The notes under the pieces were generated by a model that was not told the origin of the DNA, made no database searches, and saw only the letters and a program-made list of their open reading frames with translations. A stretch of DNA of 64,000 nt from Druceiella hillmani. Its lineage: Eukaryota > Arthropoda > Insecta > Lepidoptera > Hepialidae. The position numbers and the translations under genes are program-made. Positions 27,123-39,700 of the stretch are shown here, piece by piece; position 1 is the first letter of the stretch; each line of letters opens with the position of its first letter. The stretch covers positions 28,688,501 to 28,752,500 of the forward strand of contig JAYKKI010000008.1 of the NCBI GenBank assembly GCA_039881145.1, given 5' to 3'.

Positions 27123-27334
27123 CCTTTGCAAAAAACAGGCACTTACGATTCTTGGATTAGTTCAATGAAAGCGTAAGGAAGGAAACGTAAGAAGGAAGAT
27201 TTTATGAAACAAAATTAAATAAATATTATTTACTAAGAGTAAAAAACTTTTGGTTTGTAAATTCGACTTTCGTAATTTGTTCTCTGTATTGTTTTTAAAT
27301 TACTCGTTTCAACACAACAAAAAGGGGACCTTCA

Positions 27335-28095
27335 ACTGGCGGTATCCTTTATTTAACGAAAGTTACGAAAGAAAAAAAGACAATAATTATCGACGATGTG
27401 ACCTCCTTTTGCCGAAATAACTTCTGCAATTCTCCGTGCCATGCTCTGCGTGAATTTTCAATGACTTTTGTTGAATACACCACCATTCGGATCTACTAAC
27501 AGTTTTTATTTCTCGGATGTTCTGCGTGGCTGGATGTATAGATCTAATATGCCGTTTTAAAATGTTTCATATATGCTCAATAAGAATGAGGTTAGGACTT
27601 CGTGCTGGTCAATCTAAATAGCGAATCGCCTCAGTCAGGTAAGCGTCTACTTTGCCCGCATATCGAATGAAAATGAAAACATATCGAATGTTTGAGCGTT
27701 ATCGTTCATCAAGACAGCAGCAGCTCCTGTAACGGCTAGTGCTGGAGCTCCTGTAACGGCTAGTGCTGGTTGTGCATGAGGAATTAAGATGATGTATTTC
27801 ACTAATGTATCGTTGTGCATCCAGAGAGCCATTTTCAGATTTCGAGATTGTTTTTGATGTTTATGTAAGTAGACTTTAAATTTTGTAAAGCTTGTTTCAC
27901 AATATATCGGACATCCCTGGGCTCAGCGCATCGTTTTCTTCCCGGTCCTGGTCTTCTTTTGAATGAGGTCAAGGTCCTCTGAACAATAGAATGACTTACA
28001 CCAAACCGTCGCGTAACATAACATTGAGTATAAACTTTATCAATAAGAGTCACTACATTACCTGCGATTATTGTTATGTCCGCCATAGTATGTTA
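27335..28095 (-). pseudogene. Tc1-like transposase relic with central deletion
   Basis: Minus strand. An intact 83-codon frame (28,086-27,835) is the N-terminal DNA-binding region: helix-turn-helix with 'RRFGVSHSIVQRTL', then the GRPR-like linker 'RRPGPGRKR' and a second helical part 'RDVRYIVKQALQN'. After a large deletion that removes the first catalytic aspartate, reading resumes with 'KYIILIPHAQPAL' and 'VLMNDNAQ'. The latter is the second catalytic D (usual HDNA, here NDNA, about 27,701). Another frame gives 'LTEAIRYLD', stop, 'PARSPNLILIEHI', stop, 'NILKRHIRS', which is the SPDLNPIEHLW block with its glutamate kept (about 27,575) but W replaced by a stop. A 24-bp in-frame tandem duplication lies at 27,722-27,769. 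Terminal repeats were not identified. Confidence 0.85.
27722..27769. repeat. 24-bp exact tandem duplication
   Basis: 27,722-27,745 is repeated exactly at 27,746-27,769. On the minus strand it duplicates eight codons reading ALAVTGAP inside the Tc1-like relic, a little upstream of the second catalytic motif. Confidence 0.95.
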
Positions 28096-30310
28096 TAAAA
28101 TTTGTCACGAAAAACAAACTTCAACAATTTAACAGAAATATCAACAATTAAAATTACTCAAACATTTATTTTTAAATAAACAACACAACATCTAACTACA
28201 TAACGCTAACAAATCTTTTAATTCCAGTCGAATATACGTTGATTTTACTTGCCCGTACTTTTTAATACTTAAACAAATATTTCCGATTATTCGACTGCAT
28301 ATAACACCTCCTTTTTTAAGATTTCCGAATCAATAAAGAAAAGTTTTATGTATCCGTTTTATTGCGAAGGGGTGTATTTATGTGCCAGTTTATACATATA
28401 TAATTATTTACGATAATAAAACATTTAGGGTTATGTGTAAATTTAGACTCAAATATGATGAAATGATTTTATTTTACAGCAATATATTATCAACGAACTA
28501 ATACATGCGTATTCGGTGGAATTTATTTGTGAACATTGTTACGCGATATGGTTCAAATATATTAGTGACAAGTACTGAAAAAAGGGTGGAAAATTCAAGT
28601 ATTACGTTCTTATGGAGATTCAAAAATATCTAATGAAAAAGAATAACTGGTTGGTTTGATGTTGGTTTTTTATATCTATAGCATGAAATTGGTCCACCTA
28701 AATTAGTAATTTCGCTAAAAATATAACGTTTTACACGTTTGTGATGTGATGATTTCAGAGATATTGGCCATAAAATTGACTTTGTTTATTTTTATTCATT
28801 CATTAATCTAAATTGTTTTTTTATTGATCCTTATGTTGTATAAGGTTCTTTCCCTCATATAATGTCATAAAAACTCTATTTTTTTAAAATTATTTTCGTT
28901 ATTTCGTTACTATTTTTGTTTAAATTTTTCATTCTGTTAATTTTAACTTTAGGCATCCCGCCTATGAAATTACGTTTTTTCTCATTAAACATTTTCATTA
29001 AGCTCTTATACATTCTCTTGAGAATTATTTTTTGTATTTTGACTTTATTTTCTCCATTATTAAATCGTTCTTTTTTATTTTCGTGGATATAAGGGCATAG
29101 TCTCCTGCTGTGCTCTTAGGCACTAAGTTTAATTTCAATATTATTTGTTGTAGCCCAATACATTTTTATATTAAATTGAAAAATTTACAGAATTCTTGAG
29201 TCGAACACTATTTCAATATTTGTGATGATTTGTACTCATCTGTGGGGGAATGTTTTATATTTATTGTTTTAGTTTGAAATGTTTTATGTTCCAAAACCAG
29301 ACTCATAAGCAGTTAGATAGATAATATTAAGCAAGCATTCTTTTCTCATACAATAAGAACGTGTTGCAACCCAGTTACTAGTCATAACGTAGTTTAAATA
29401 AGCTTTAATCGAAAAACTATATATTATTTACCAAAAAAAACATGTTTACATTAGTTCGCTTATTAAGAGGAAATATTTGTCCGACAAAAAGGAAGTTACG
29501 GTTAAACTGAGATTGTCAATTCCTACAACATTTTTGCAATCAATGAAGTTGCATTTACTGTTATAATAGTTATGAAAAATGTAAAATTAAAAGCCTTGAA
29601 TGAAATACTAATATATTTAGTTTTCCTAACGAATTTTATTTTTAAATTTGAAAGTTATCCCTATGTCTAAAAATTAAAATAATATTTTTAAATTTATTTG
29701 CCCGTTATGATTAGGTAAGCACATTGTTATAGCTTATAGGAAGGATCTTAAATTCTAATTATTACTAATATAAGTCACAACGATATTTATTGACACTCGA
29801 AGTTATTACCTTGTGTGTTGGTGACAGAATTTTTGTAAGTAATGTTAGCTTACTGGTAAACCTTACTTTTTAAATATCTATTGGTAACAATTTTATTACA
29901 TGTACCGAGGGGGAGGAGGGGAGGATCTGTCTAAAACGTATAGTGTATTGTATTATTTATTAGCTTAATTGCACCTAATAAACAGTCAAAGAACTTTTTG
30001 TCAGCTTGTTCCTTTTATTCGCAATTGTGTCTAAACATTGTATTTGTGAAACTTAATTTTCTAGATAATATACTTTTCAGAATTTAACTATTTATTTGGG
30101 AATTACAAGGTATAAAAATTCTATCTTAAATATTCAGGCTCAACAACTCGTGTTATAAATAGTATTCTACAGACTTTTAGACTTTTGACGTTTAGTTATA
30201 AAAGAATACAATTAAATTTGCTAAAATAATACAAAATGAGTACTACAAATGACAATGAAAAATACAACTTATTTGAATATAATATAAAGTTGAACACTTA
30301 ATATCAATTG

Positions 30311-30376
<66 letters not shown>

Positions 30377-30400
30377 TTATATATATATATACACACATCT
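30311..30400. repeat. (TA)n microsatellite
   Basis: A TA array of about 80 bp ending in a GTATATTTATATA interruption. I did not find it at the matching position in Y2 (about 53,780-53,830). Confidence 0.95.
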
Positions 30401-32051
30401 AACCATATTAAATTGTTTATCACATTTATAATCAAATACACGTACTACGTATTATATTAACGCAGTAATACCTTTACGAATCGCCATTATTTCTGCGAAA
30501 TGTGCGTCAATCCAGAGATCCAGAGATAGAGATAATTTGCGATGACCTGTTTCTTTGATAAAACGTTGTTAATATAGAACGTGGTTTAATTTACTAGAAA
30601 GTTTTATTATGTCAAATAAGTTACAAATAATTATTTGAGGTGTATTCAGCATAATATTTGTTACGATATTATTTTGGGAAGATTGTAAAGGATTAAATAA
30701 AATTTTGGTAGGCAAGTGTATTTTTGCTACTATGAATGTAATTTTGTACGCAAAGCAGATAACACAAAATACATTTTGTTTATGCAAACCAATTCTTATG
30801 TAATATAAATTACTTCGGATTATTTGGTATCCTGCTTCTGAAATAATTGAATTTGTGTATTTTGCCCTTAACATTTTCTAGACGTCTGAATGGAAAAGAA
30901 AAAACCTGGATGTGAATCACTTCTTATATACAGAATAATAATGAAATAAATAAAATAAATTACTACTTAATGACCGCTTCCGGTATATTTAATTGTTCGT
31001 TAAATTTCATGTTACTAACCTAGTATTCAAGGGAAGCTTATTTTGAGTACTTGCTGGCAATAATGAATAAAAAACGAGATCTCACCAAATTTAATTATAT
31101 TTTTAGGTTCAGTGATTGATAAAATATAATGATAATTTCATGAAAGAAACCAGGGTACGAAGAAAAAGAAGAAAGAAAGGAAAATAACAATAAGATAGCA
31201 GGGAAATATATTTAAGAGAACTAGGTGAAATTAAGTTAATTTGGAGAGGGTTTTTAAGATATTCAGAGACGTTTAATCGAGTATTCCGCAGTTTGTTTGA
31301 ATTCACATTCTTGTATATGTTTAACGGTGAGTCATTGATCGTGGAATGATATTGGGTGGAATTGATCATTGATCGTGGATAGATAAGGATGTGAAACTAT
31401 ACGAAAGATATATGGGAATAATAGAATTGTGGATGATATTAAACAAGAAAAGAATATTAAATAAACGCTTCTTTCGTTTAAGTTGCTAGTGAAATTCAGA
31501 ATTTCATCATATTTTTATGACCTTTTAAATGGATAAGTTTTGCAAGCATCTTAATTTAGCAAATAAACTTCATTCATGGTAACTTAGAATATATAATATA
31601 TATGGTATAGATAGATGGGCTTTAATTTTGAAGCATGTGTACAAATCTTATGGGACAATTAAACATTAAGTTCGTTAACTTGAAAATTCCCTGCCAATTT
31701 TTAAAAAAATAATATGCTTTGTAGCCATTAAAGAAATTGTACCCAGAAGTCATTTAGGTTGACTTGCTATAAGTTAGTTAGAGAGAGACACTTGATTTCT
31801 GACAACTATAGTTTTATACTTGGCTTAACACAAGAGGATTAATAAAAATAGAACAAATGTGACAAATATAATTTTACATCTGGTATTTAGATTAATTTAT
31901 AATAAATATTAATTGCCTTTGTTGTCCGTGGGTAGCCTTACTACGTAAATAAGAAATGAAATACTTCATTGATACATTTATATATTACATCAAACTGCAC
32001 AAAATCAAATGCATTTTTAAAATTAAAGTGCATTACAAGTGACAAAGAATT

Positions 32052-32063
32052 ATTAATTAATTA

Positions 32064-32129
<66 letters not shown>

Positions 32130-32139
32130 TAATTATTAT
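32052..32139. repeat. (TA)n array bounded by exact 16-bp direct repeats
   Basis: The (TA)n tract 32,068-32,124 sits between identical copies of ATTAATTAATTATTAT (32,052-32,067 and 32,124-32,139). The corresponding Y2 sequence (about 55,925-55,960) has no TA array. The direct repeats look like a target-site duplication but are low-complexity. Confidence 0.85.
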
Positions 32140-33590
32140 AAGTCATTGACTATTTATGTAAATATTTCACAAATATGGATATAAATTCGAGAACTCGATC
32201 ACGGTAACTCGCTGTAAAAGGCTTAGGGTAAAAGGGTAAAAGGCTTTTGTAACATTTCAATATTGAACTTTTAGATCTGATCCTAACATAAATAGTGAGT
32301 CTTTTAGTTTTGCATAGAATTCGTAATAGCTAACTAGCTATAACGTTTGATTCAAACATTTTGATTTCCAAAGCAAAATACTCCTATTGATCATAGTCAA
32401 AAAAATCTACGAATTTAATATATATTCGGATATATATTTTCTTTTGATTTCTACATTTTCTCGTCTTGATTAGGATACAGATAGTTTCGGATGGACAATA
32501 TGTTTACGAAATTTATGTTACCATTTTAATTGATCTCAATGTTTAATTTGGTAACAAAGATGCTTTAGTAGGATGGCAAATGCCAGTCGGAAGGTTAATT
32601 TCGTAGTGTTTTCGATTACTTTTTTTATTTATTTTGTTAAGGAAATAATAATAATTAAAAAGAGTGTGTGAGCGGCAAATGTTTTACATTTATATTACAC
32701 AAAATTGCTATTGAATTGGTATTTTCATTAGCAATAAAATCTTAACAAAAGCAAAAAATAAATGTAAAATATAGTGATATCTAGTAGAATCTTGCAGATT
32801 TCCAGTAAAAGTTTAATAATTTGTTTAATTAATATTCAATTTGATACTTGAATAACAAGCATAATATTTATGTATTTAGTTTATATTGCTTACTTACTTA
32901 CGTCACACGCGACAAAATAACTTTTAATTAATGAATCAACGAGATTTTCATTAAAGAATGCACTAAAATAAAGAACGAAACGTAACATATTTCAATGAAA
33001 TATTAGGTCTCTAAATATAGAACCTCTAGAACGCAAATTATATGCATATATTGTCACCGAAATATACTCTAGTATACCTTAAAAATTCCAAGAACTACCA
33101 TTTTTTATATCGAAAACGAAACGGTACTTTCCTTTTTCGCCCATGCCTCTTTTATTCTTGGTTTTATCTTTTATGGCGTTAATTTTGTAGAAATCCTTCT
33201 TTTACGTGGAATATATTTTCGTTGCAAAATGATTAGAGGCCCTAAGTAGCCCTTAAGTCTAGTTCTAGAGGTATGTTATCTAGTCTGTTATTTGTCGAAG
33301 TCATATTTTGGAGTCGTTTTTGTTAAGTAAATTTTACACAAATACACCTATTGCAGATTCACTATTGATTTTATCGTTTTAGTTTTGAGATGATTTCATT
33401 ATTTTTCGATATTATTTTTTCCTTAATAATTCCCTCAGTATACATAGTTACTTAGATATAAATATACGAGGGTGGCATTGAAAGTTGTAATAAGGGTAAA
33501 AAAAATTAATTTTCAAAATCGATCTCTTCCGAAATTCATTGAGGTTCTTTGCTTCAATCATTTGTATTTACAAACTGGCGGAAATTTGAA

Positions 33591-33845
33591 AATTGTGTGT
33601 ATCAAGTTAAGATGAAAATTTCGTTGTGGCCTTTATCAATAACAACGTTACGATAAACTTTGATTAGCATTTTATGACGAAGCTCTGTCCTCCTAGCATG
33701 GGATCGTCATAAAATAAAGTTTACCGTAACGAAGCCCAGATCCCCGAGCGTGAGGTCGTCATAAAATGCTTATTAAAGTTTATCGTAACGTTGTTATTGA
33801 TAGAGACCGCAACGAAATTTTCATCTTAATGTGATACACACAATT
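33591..33845. mobile_element. 255-bp foldback element with long terminal inverted repeats
   Basis: The first roughly 90 bp (from AATTGTGTGTATCA) and the last roughly 95 bp are reverse complements with few mismatches. Matching landmarks include 'AAGATGAAAATTTCGTTG', 'CAATAACAACGTTACGATAA' and 'GCATTTTATGACGA'. The loop holds a third, shorter copy of the inner arm ('GTCATAAAATAAAGTTTACC', about 33,707-33,726). It has no coding capacity. The whole can fold into one long stem. It sits inside the mariner relic, so it is younger than that insertion. No target duplication was recognised. Confidence 0.85.
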
Positions 33846-34021
33846 ATTATAACTGGTTTAACTAGTTCAGACGTGGTTATACTAGTCCTAGTGATAATCT
33901 GCGTGAGAGACGTTTCTAAACAGCGACTTTTGAAGATAAGATCAATGATGTGCGACTCATGATATAGACCGATTAAAGAGTACCCTTATCAACGAATTTG
34001 ACCAAGTTTAGGCATTGATAT

Positions 34022-34231
34022 TAATATATTTAGCGTTAATTTTGTAGAAATTCATTATTCACAATTAAATGAAACTACCTGATGTAGTATTATTTCTACT
34101 TTCTTTAATTTCTTTACCACGACCTAGGTTTCGTTGTATTACATCTTCAGGTGGGATATTAGCAAAGAATCTACTTTAAGAAATTAAAGAAAGTAGAAAT
34201 AATACTACATCACGTAGTTTCATTTAATTGT
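34022..34231. mobile_element. Short Penelope/retrozyme-like insertion with inverted structure
   Basis: Bounded by a 10-bp direct repeat GCATTGATAT (34,012-34,021 and 34,232-34,241), read as a target-site duplication inside the mariner relic. The left part is the minus-oriented element, beginning TAATATATTTAGCG. The right part is a shorter plus-oriented piece ending CATTTAATTGT. A hammerhead-like core lies on the minus strand at 34,127-34,165, but stem II has lost three bases relative to the 50.9-kb copies. The same family is at 47,400-47,498 and 50,786-51,183. Confidence 0.75.
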
Positions 34232-34479
34232 GCATTGATATGAGTCAACCAAATAAAAATATACATGCACATTTAGGTGAAATTTGGTATCAGGATCAGG
34301 AAATTTGAACGAAGCTCAAAAACAATGTCACGTTGATTAGTATCTCCAAACGTTAGAAAAATTCAAAATTAAAATTCTGTATTCGATGTCGTCACGAATG
34401 ACGAAAGCCGAATGTACCGTAACGAACCCGAAATTAAGAGGCAGTTTGCGTAGTTGGTGTTTCCTTCTTCGTATGGATA

Positions 34480-35010
34480 TGAACGGATGATAGACTTACA
34501 TTTTATTGAAATAAAGAATGCACATTGCATTCTTAATTTATCTGTTTCCTTTCAGTTTATACAGCTAGTCGTTATGTTATTATTTTTATAACTGGTGGTT
34601 TTTTTTGTTAACTGTATTTGAATGCTTTTGTTAAGCTTTATGAATTCGTACACATTGAAGTTATAACTAAATAAATAATACAATAAGCAAGACGTCACTA
34701 CCAATGCGGGTTTGTGACCGAGGAGGAAAATTTTGGCAGTTTGTAAACAGGAAAACTATTCGAAGTAGGGACACTTGTGGAGCAACCGAGATTGTCGATG
34801 GTCGTAACAATTGTACCGCGAAACGATATTCGTAATGACATCTAGCATTCTGCATACGCGCTTAAAAAACTAAAACATAATATTACCATTTTTAGGGTTT
34901 CGTAGTCAATCAAGGGAACCTTATATTCGTCCATGTGTGTATTGTCAGTCCATCTGCAGATCACGCCCAATTTACTTGCACAAGTGCTATTAAACTGGAG
35001 TTCAGTGTGG
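34480..35010. other. Gene-free stretch between mariner relic and microsatellite
   Basis: No gene is recognised. A 62-codon minus-strand frame (34,667-34,855) has no domain and no paralog in Y2. Confidence 0.4.
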
Positions 35011-35011
35011 T

Positions 35012-35013
<2 letters not shown>

Positions 35014-35070
<57 letters not shown>
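35014..35070. repeat. (TA)n microsatellite
   Basis: Uninterrupted TA dinucleotides of about 55 bp. Confidence 0.95.
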
Positions 35071-35284
35071 CGTCTGCACAGTTATGAAATAAAAAACGTT
35101 GTGCGTGTCGACTCCGACGCGCCACTGGACTTTACTGAATGTATAAAATAGGTAACACTGTACATAAATATAAATATCAATATCATCTATCAATATATCT
35201 ATTACTGTTAAGACAGCCTTTCTAAGAAACGCATTCGCTCGCCTGTTTTTTCGTTCACTTACGTTGCAGAACTGGTCTCCATAA

Positions 35285-35720
35285 TTTTTTTAACGGAATA
35301 ATATACAACCTATGTCCTGATGGTTTTTCCTAAATATTGGTGAAAGAATTTTTGAAATCAGATGAGTAGTTTCGGAGATTACCTCCTACATCCTAACTTA
35401 CAAAATTTAACTTTTTTATAATGTATGATTTTTTAACGGGATAATATCCAAGCTATGTCCATACTGAAGGTACTTTCTTAATATTGGTGAAAGAATTTTT
35501 GAAATCGGATGAGTAGTTTCGGACATCACCTCCTGCATCCAAACTTACAAAATGTAATTTTTTATGTTTGAAAACTTTTTTTAACGCTATAATGTATAAG
35601 CTGTCTATTCTGAAGGCCCTTTCTAAATATTGGTGAAACAATTTTTGAAACCGGATGAGTATTTTCGGATATTACCTCCTAACTTCCAAACTAACTAACT
35701 TTTTTTAACGCTCTGAACTT
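35285..35720 (+). repeat. About 144-bp unit repeated three times (plus a partial fourth)
   Basis: Units start at about 35,288, 35,431 and 35,576 with 'TTTTTAACG(G/C)', and a fourth start is at about 35,702. Each has 'TATTGGTGAAA(G/C)AATTTTTG', 'GGATGAGTA' and 'TTACCTCCT' or 'TCACCTCCT'. The text resembles the 3' region of short dispersed repeats common in Lepidoptera (of the type 'TTTGAAATCGG...AGTAGTTTCGGAGATTA'). Local tandem amplification of one insertion is the simplest reading. Non-coding. Confidence 0.75.
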
Positions 35721-36638
35721 TGATTTTACTCGTAATAAAACTTCATCCCGGGCGCTATATATGATTCTAATGGAGTAAACTCCAATAATAAAATCTATTA
35801 AAACATATTAATAATTTAATATATTTTTAGGATACATATAAAGAGGGGTTGTTTTTTTCGCATTCTTCATTGTGTGGTATATCGTTGGATACAGGGATCC
35901 TTTTACAAAATATTTGATTTCAGATAGTCACTTTTGTTAGTGTTACATATAACCACCCCTACTAACTAAACTGCTATATTTGAATATCTGAAAAGTATTC
36001 ACAATAGTAGATAACGCAATTAAAAGGAAAATTACCACAGCTAAGTACGTTCTACTAGTTTACAAGTAATACTTAATCAAATTATGACATGTAGTTGGGT
36101 ATGTAAAAAGTTCATAGAAACTTCAAGCAAGTGACTTAAATTAACTGCAAAAATAAATTTCTATTTTAAAATATACATTTATCATGTCTGTGAAAGATAT
36201 ATTTACGTTGTGAAAAAAATTAGGCAATATATTTACGTTGTGAACAATTAATATTTGTAAATAGTTTAACACAAATATTATGCAACCATAAATGTTTATA
36301 AGTATCTAAATGTATACGGGATTCTCGTGGTGCCAGTTCTACTAGTACACGATTTGATAGATTTGGGAGATAGCAGATTTCATTTGTTATCTCCCTTCTT
36401 AGCATTCTGTACCTCAAAAAGAAAAAATACCGTTTTTTTATTGAAGCTCTCAAAGTTAAAATAAAGAAAAAAAACAAGAAAGAAAACTTATAGATTCTAG
36501 ATTTTACGGTTTTTGAAGAATTCATGATTTTTTATTTTTGAGAATTCATGTATATTATGCTAGGTAATATACCATATTTCATAACGAAAAACAATAACAA
36601 TATTTGTAAATAGTTTAACAGAAATACTAGGTATCCTC

Positions 36639-36641
<3 letters not shown>

Positions 36642-36734
<93 letters not shown>
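36642..36734. repeat. (TA)n microsatellite
   Basis: About 90 bp of pure TA. Confidence 0.97.
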
Positions 36735-36739
36735 CCCCC

Positions 36740-39700
36740 GTTATACGAGTTTTCTCGTACTTAGCAGGTTTTATTGTTTGTTAGCTTTATAAAAGTCTTA
36801 ATATTGGTGACTTAAGGGAAATTTATTATTTACGTGTGAGGTTCGTGTTGCTTCAATAGTTTGCATTCTCAAATAGAAAAGGATCGAGGAGTTTTCTCAT
36901 TCTTACAAAAAGATCCTATTCGAAATCTTGCTTAGAGCTTTCTAGTGATAAATGAAGAATCTATAATATATAGAATATAGAAAATTCAGTTGCTACAAAA
37001 TTCTCAACTAAATGAATATCAGGCAATTATTTGCGGTGTAATGATAAACCATCGAACATTTAAATATTTTAAAGTGTTGTGTAAGTTTTAATATTTATTC
37101 TAATCTTTTCATTTTAACTTCGCGCAGGAAACTTACTTTAAATTTTCAAGTGAAATTTTGAAGGGAACAGATAGGGCGAGAAAACTAACTTTTCGTAACC
37201 TAAGAAGCTAATAGCGCGGAGGTTACATTCAAAACCGTGATTTAATACATTTACCTCTTTGAAATGAAAACTTCACTACGTTAATGAGAACAAAGAAAAA
37301 ATAGAAAGAAACGTGGAGGTTACAATCTATATTTCCAATAAGAGAAATTATTTCCGATTTAATTAAGAACGTCATATAGTTTTAGTTTTTGACAGTATGA
37401 CGTCATGATGTGGCTATGTCGTTAATTTGATTATACATTCTATCAGGTGAATACATAAAGGATTAATTTTTAAATTTGTCATTACAACTTTGTCCTTCCG
37501 CCATTTTGTTTTTTCTTTTTTTTGTATATGCTCTCTTATTAGCAGAATATAACAAAAACAGACATACTACTATTACGTGAAAAACATACTAAAGTAATCA
37601 TGTTTGGATTTACCATTTATACTCTACAATTTCAAATACATCAATCACGTAGGTATTTTGTAAAAAACATCTTTGAAATGATTTCATTTAAATTTTCCGG
37701 AATATCGTTCAATACGATTAAAAAGAAATATATACTCATACATGTATATATACTCATGTATATTTACTCATATATGCATGACCTCTTAGCGATGCTCTCA
37801 CCGGACGGAAATAGCTTTTGTGGTTATAGCATTTAGAGAATGGGAGAAATAATAATTTTTCATTAATCTTTTTCAAATCTCTGTTATTATCAAAGGTTTT
37901 CTCTCTGTATCGCCTTATTCAGATTCATAAGTTACAAACTTTCATAGAATAGGTGAATTAGACGCTAGAAGATTGACAGGTTGAATTTGATTAAAATTAC
38001 TCTTTGGATGAGTTATGAAAATCTGCACAGTTATCAAACTAATTTTTACTTTCGAAATAAGGAAGGTATTGTAATCATTAAAAAAATTTAAGTCGAGATT
38101 ATGATGAAAATTGATTCTAAATCACCAATAGGGTATTAAAATATGATTGCCTGTTTGCGTACGCGCGCGTATGCGTGTTTGCTTATGAATATTTCACAAA
38201 TACATCAGAATTTTTTTTCATTTTTCTAATAAACCTCGCTATAAAAATTATAAAAATATTTATCTTAAAAAGGTTTACGGATTTCAAAGATTTTACCTAA
38301 ATTTTCGACATTAATAGCACTATATAATTATAACAATATTCCATAACTGGCAGAAAAATTCTGCCCATCAAGGCACTTAAGTAAATCGTGCCCGTTTGTG
38401 GTGCGAGGATGGGTTTGTGGCACCGGGTGTTCGCCATTTAATGTACTAATCATTTATAAGCCAAATAATAAAACTTTGAAAATGTAGCATAGCTTTACCG
38501 ATTATTAAACAGTAGAGGTTGGAAACAGTGCTATGAATTATGTTTAAAGCATACGCCAGTTTCATACCAACACGTTCACTTTTGATTGGAATTTTCTTGC
38601 ACAATCGCGTGACGAAACAATTTTTTCTTTTATTTCAGTATCATCTTCTGACAAAATTATTTTGTTTTGCATAAAGTTGCATATAGTTCATTCCAATATT
38701 ACAGTACCTTTCGTTTCTAAAATATTCAATAGAAAACAGATGCACGCAAGTTCATGAATGCCTACATTTAGGTAAGTAAGTCACAAACAGAAGTAAGTAT
38801 AGACACATATTTATGCGTTTAGCACTGAAAGGGTTGAACGTTATCTTCACGCAGTAATAAAATGAGTATAACTACGCGCACAAAATGTGCGGTAAGACGA
38901 ATGTGAACACCACACACAGCTGTGGTCAATGATACTTGTACATATTACAGACTGGTTCTATTGTTTATTCCAAAATAAATAGAGAAGAGTTAAAAAATTA
39001 GTCAAATGTAATGCAATCAGTAACTTTGTAAAGAAATATATCACATTATTGCTTACAGAAGTATAATTCAGTAAATAATGAAGATTTAGTGTTCAGAAAA
39101 AGTCAAGAATGCAGAGATTAAATTATAATAACTAGTTATAATTGATGTACATTATTTATCCTTTTACATATATCTGTCTAAATAATTAAGCTAAATTTAT
39201 TATATTCGCGTGTGTAGTGTATAGTAGACGATATGTAAAGTCCCTTAAAATCATTTCAATGAAATAGTGAGTTGATGCTTTCTGCCCTAAATAGGACAAA
39301 ATATGACGATGTAACTTTAAAATATAAGGAAACCTATATATGAGTGCCGCTCACAATAAGTTCTACGTAGGGCGAAAGTCGTCTTCCTTATATCCGTTGA
39401 ATTATGTTAGGGATAAATAATTATTGGGTTCAGAAGATTCAGTTACGTGGTATCACATAAGGTTAAGAAATATCTTGCTCACAAAATAGGTAATAATTGA
39501 ATTTGGATCGCATAATGAAGGTACCACATAATAAGGATAGACGATCTAAGTAAGACAGGGCGTTAGGAAAGTTTGCCAATTTCGCTTACTTATTTAGGTG
39601 ACCCACATTTCCGGGATTAATTTCGTGATCAGAGGGAAAGCTAATGTTGAGTTTTTGTAACAATAAATATAGAAGTTACGTGAAAAACGTTACTGGAAAA

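Larger units (their letters stand above)
28385..33460. other. Block Y1, middle part, no gene seen
   Basis: Aligns with about 51,920-56,900 in Y2. Anchors are 28,440-28,550 against 51,930-52,050, 29,280-29,340 against 53,030-53,090, 30,640-30,850 against 54,120-54,340, 31,130-31,330 against 54,620-54,820, 32,460-32,600 against 56,300-56,450, and 32,940 against 56,815. No open frame is conserved. The 101-codon (30,569-30,874) and 86-codon (31,109-31,369) minus frames are both broken in Y2. Confidence 0.6.
33466..34470 (+). pseudogene. Mariner-family element relic hosting two nested insertions
   Basis: It begins at a TA followed by 'CGAGGGTGGCATTGAAAG', the usual look of a mariner terminal repeat. 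The transposase is heavily decayed. After 34,345, a frame reads 'LQTLEKFKIK', followed in another frame by 'VVTNDESRMYRNEPEIKRQF', stop, 'LVFP'. This is the mariner VTGDESW.Y.YDPE.KRQS..W.F block, with the first catalytic aspartate kept (codon 34,400-34,402) and W replaced by R in the DESW motif. A foldback element (33,591-33,845) and a short retroelement (34,022-34,231) lie inside it. Removing the second rejoins the flank at a 10-bp duplicated target. The 3' end is unclear. Confidence 0.7.
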
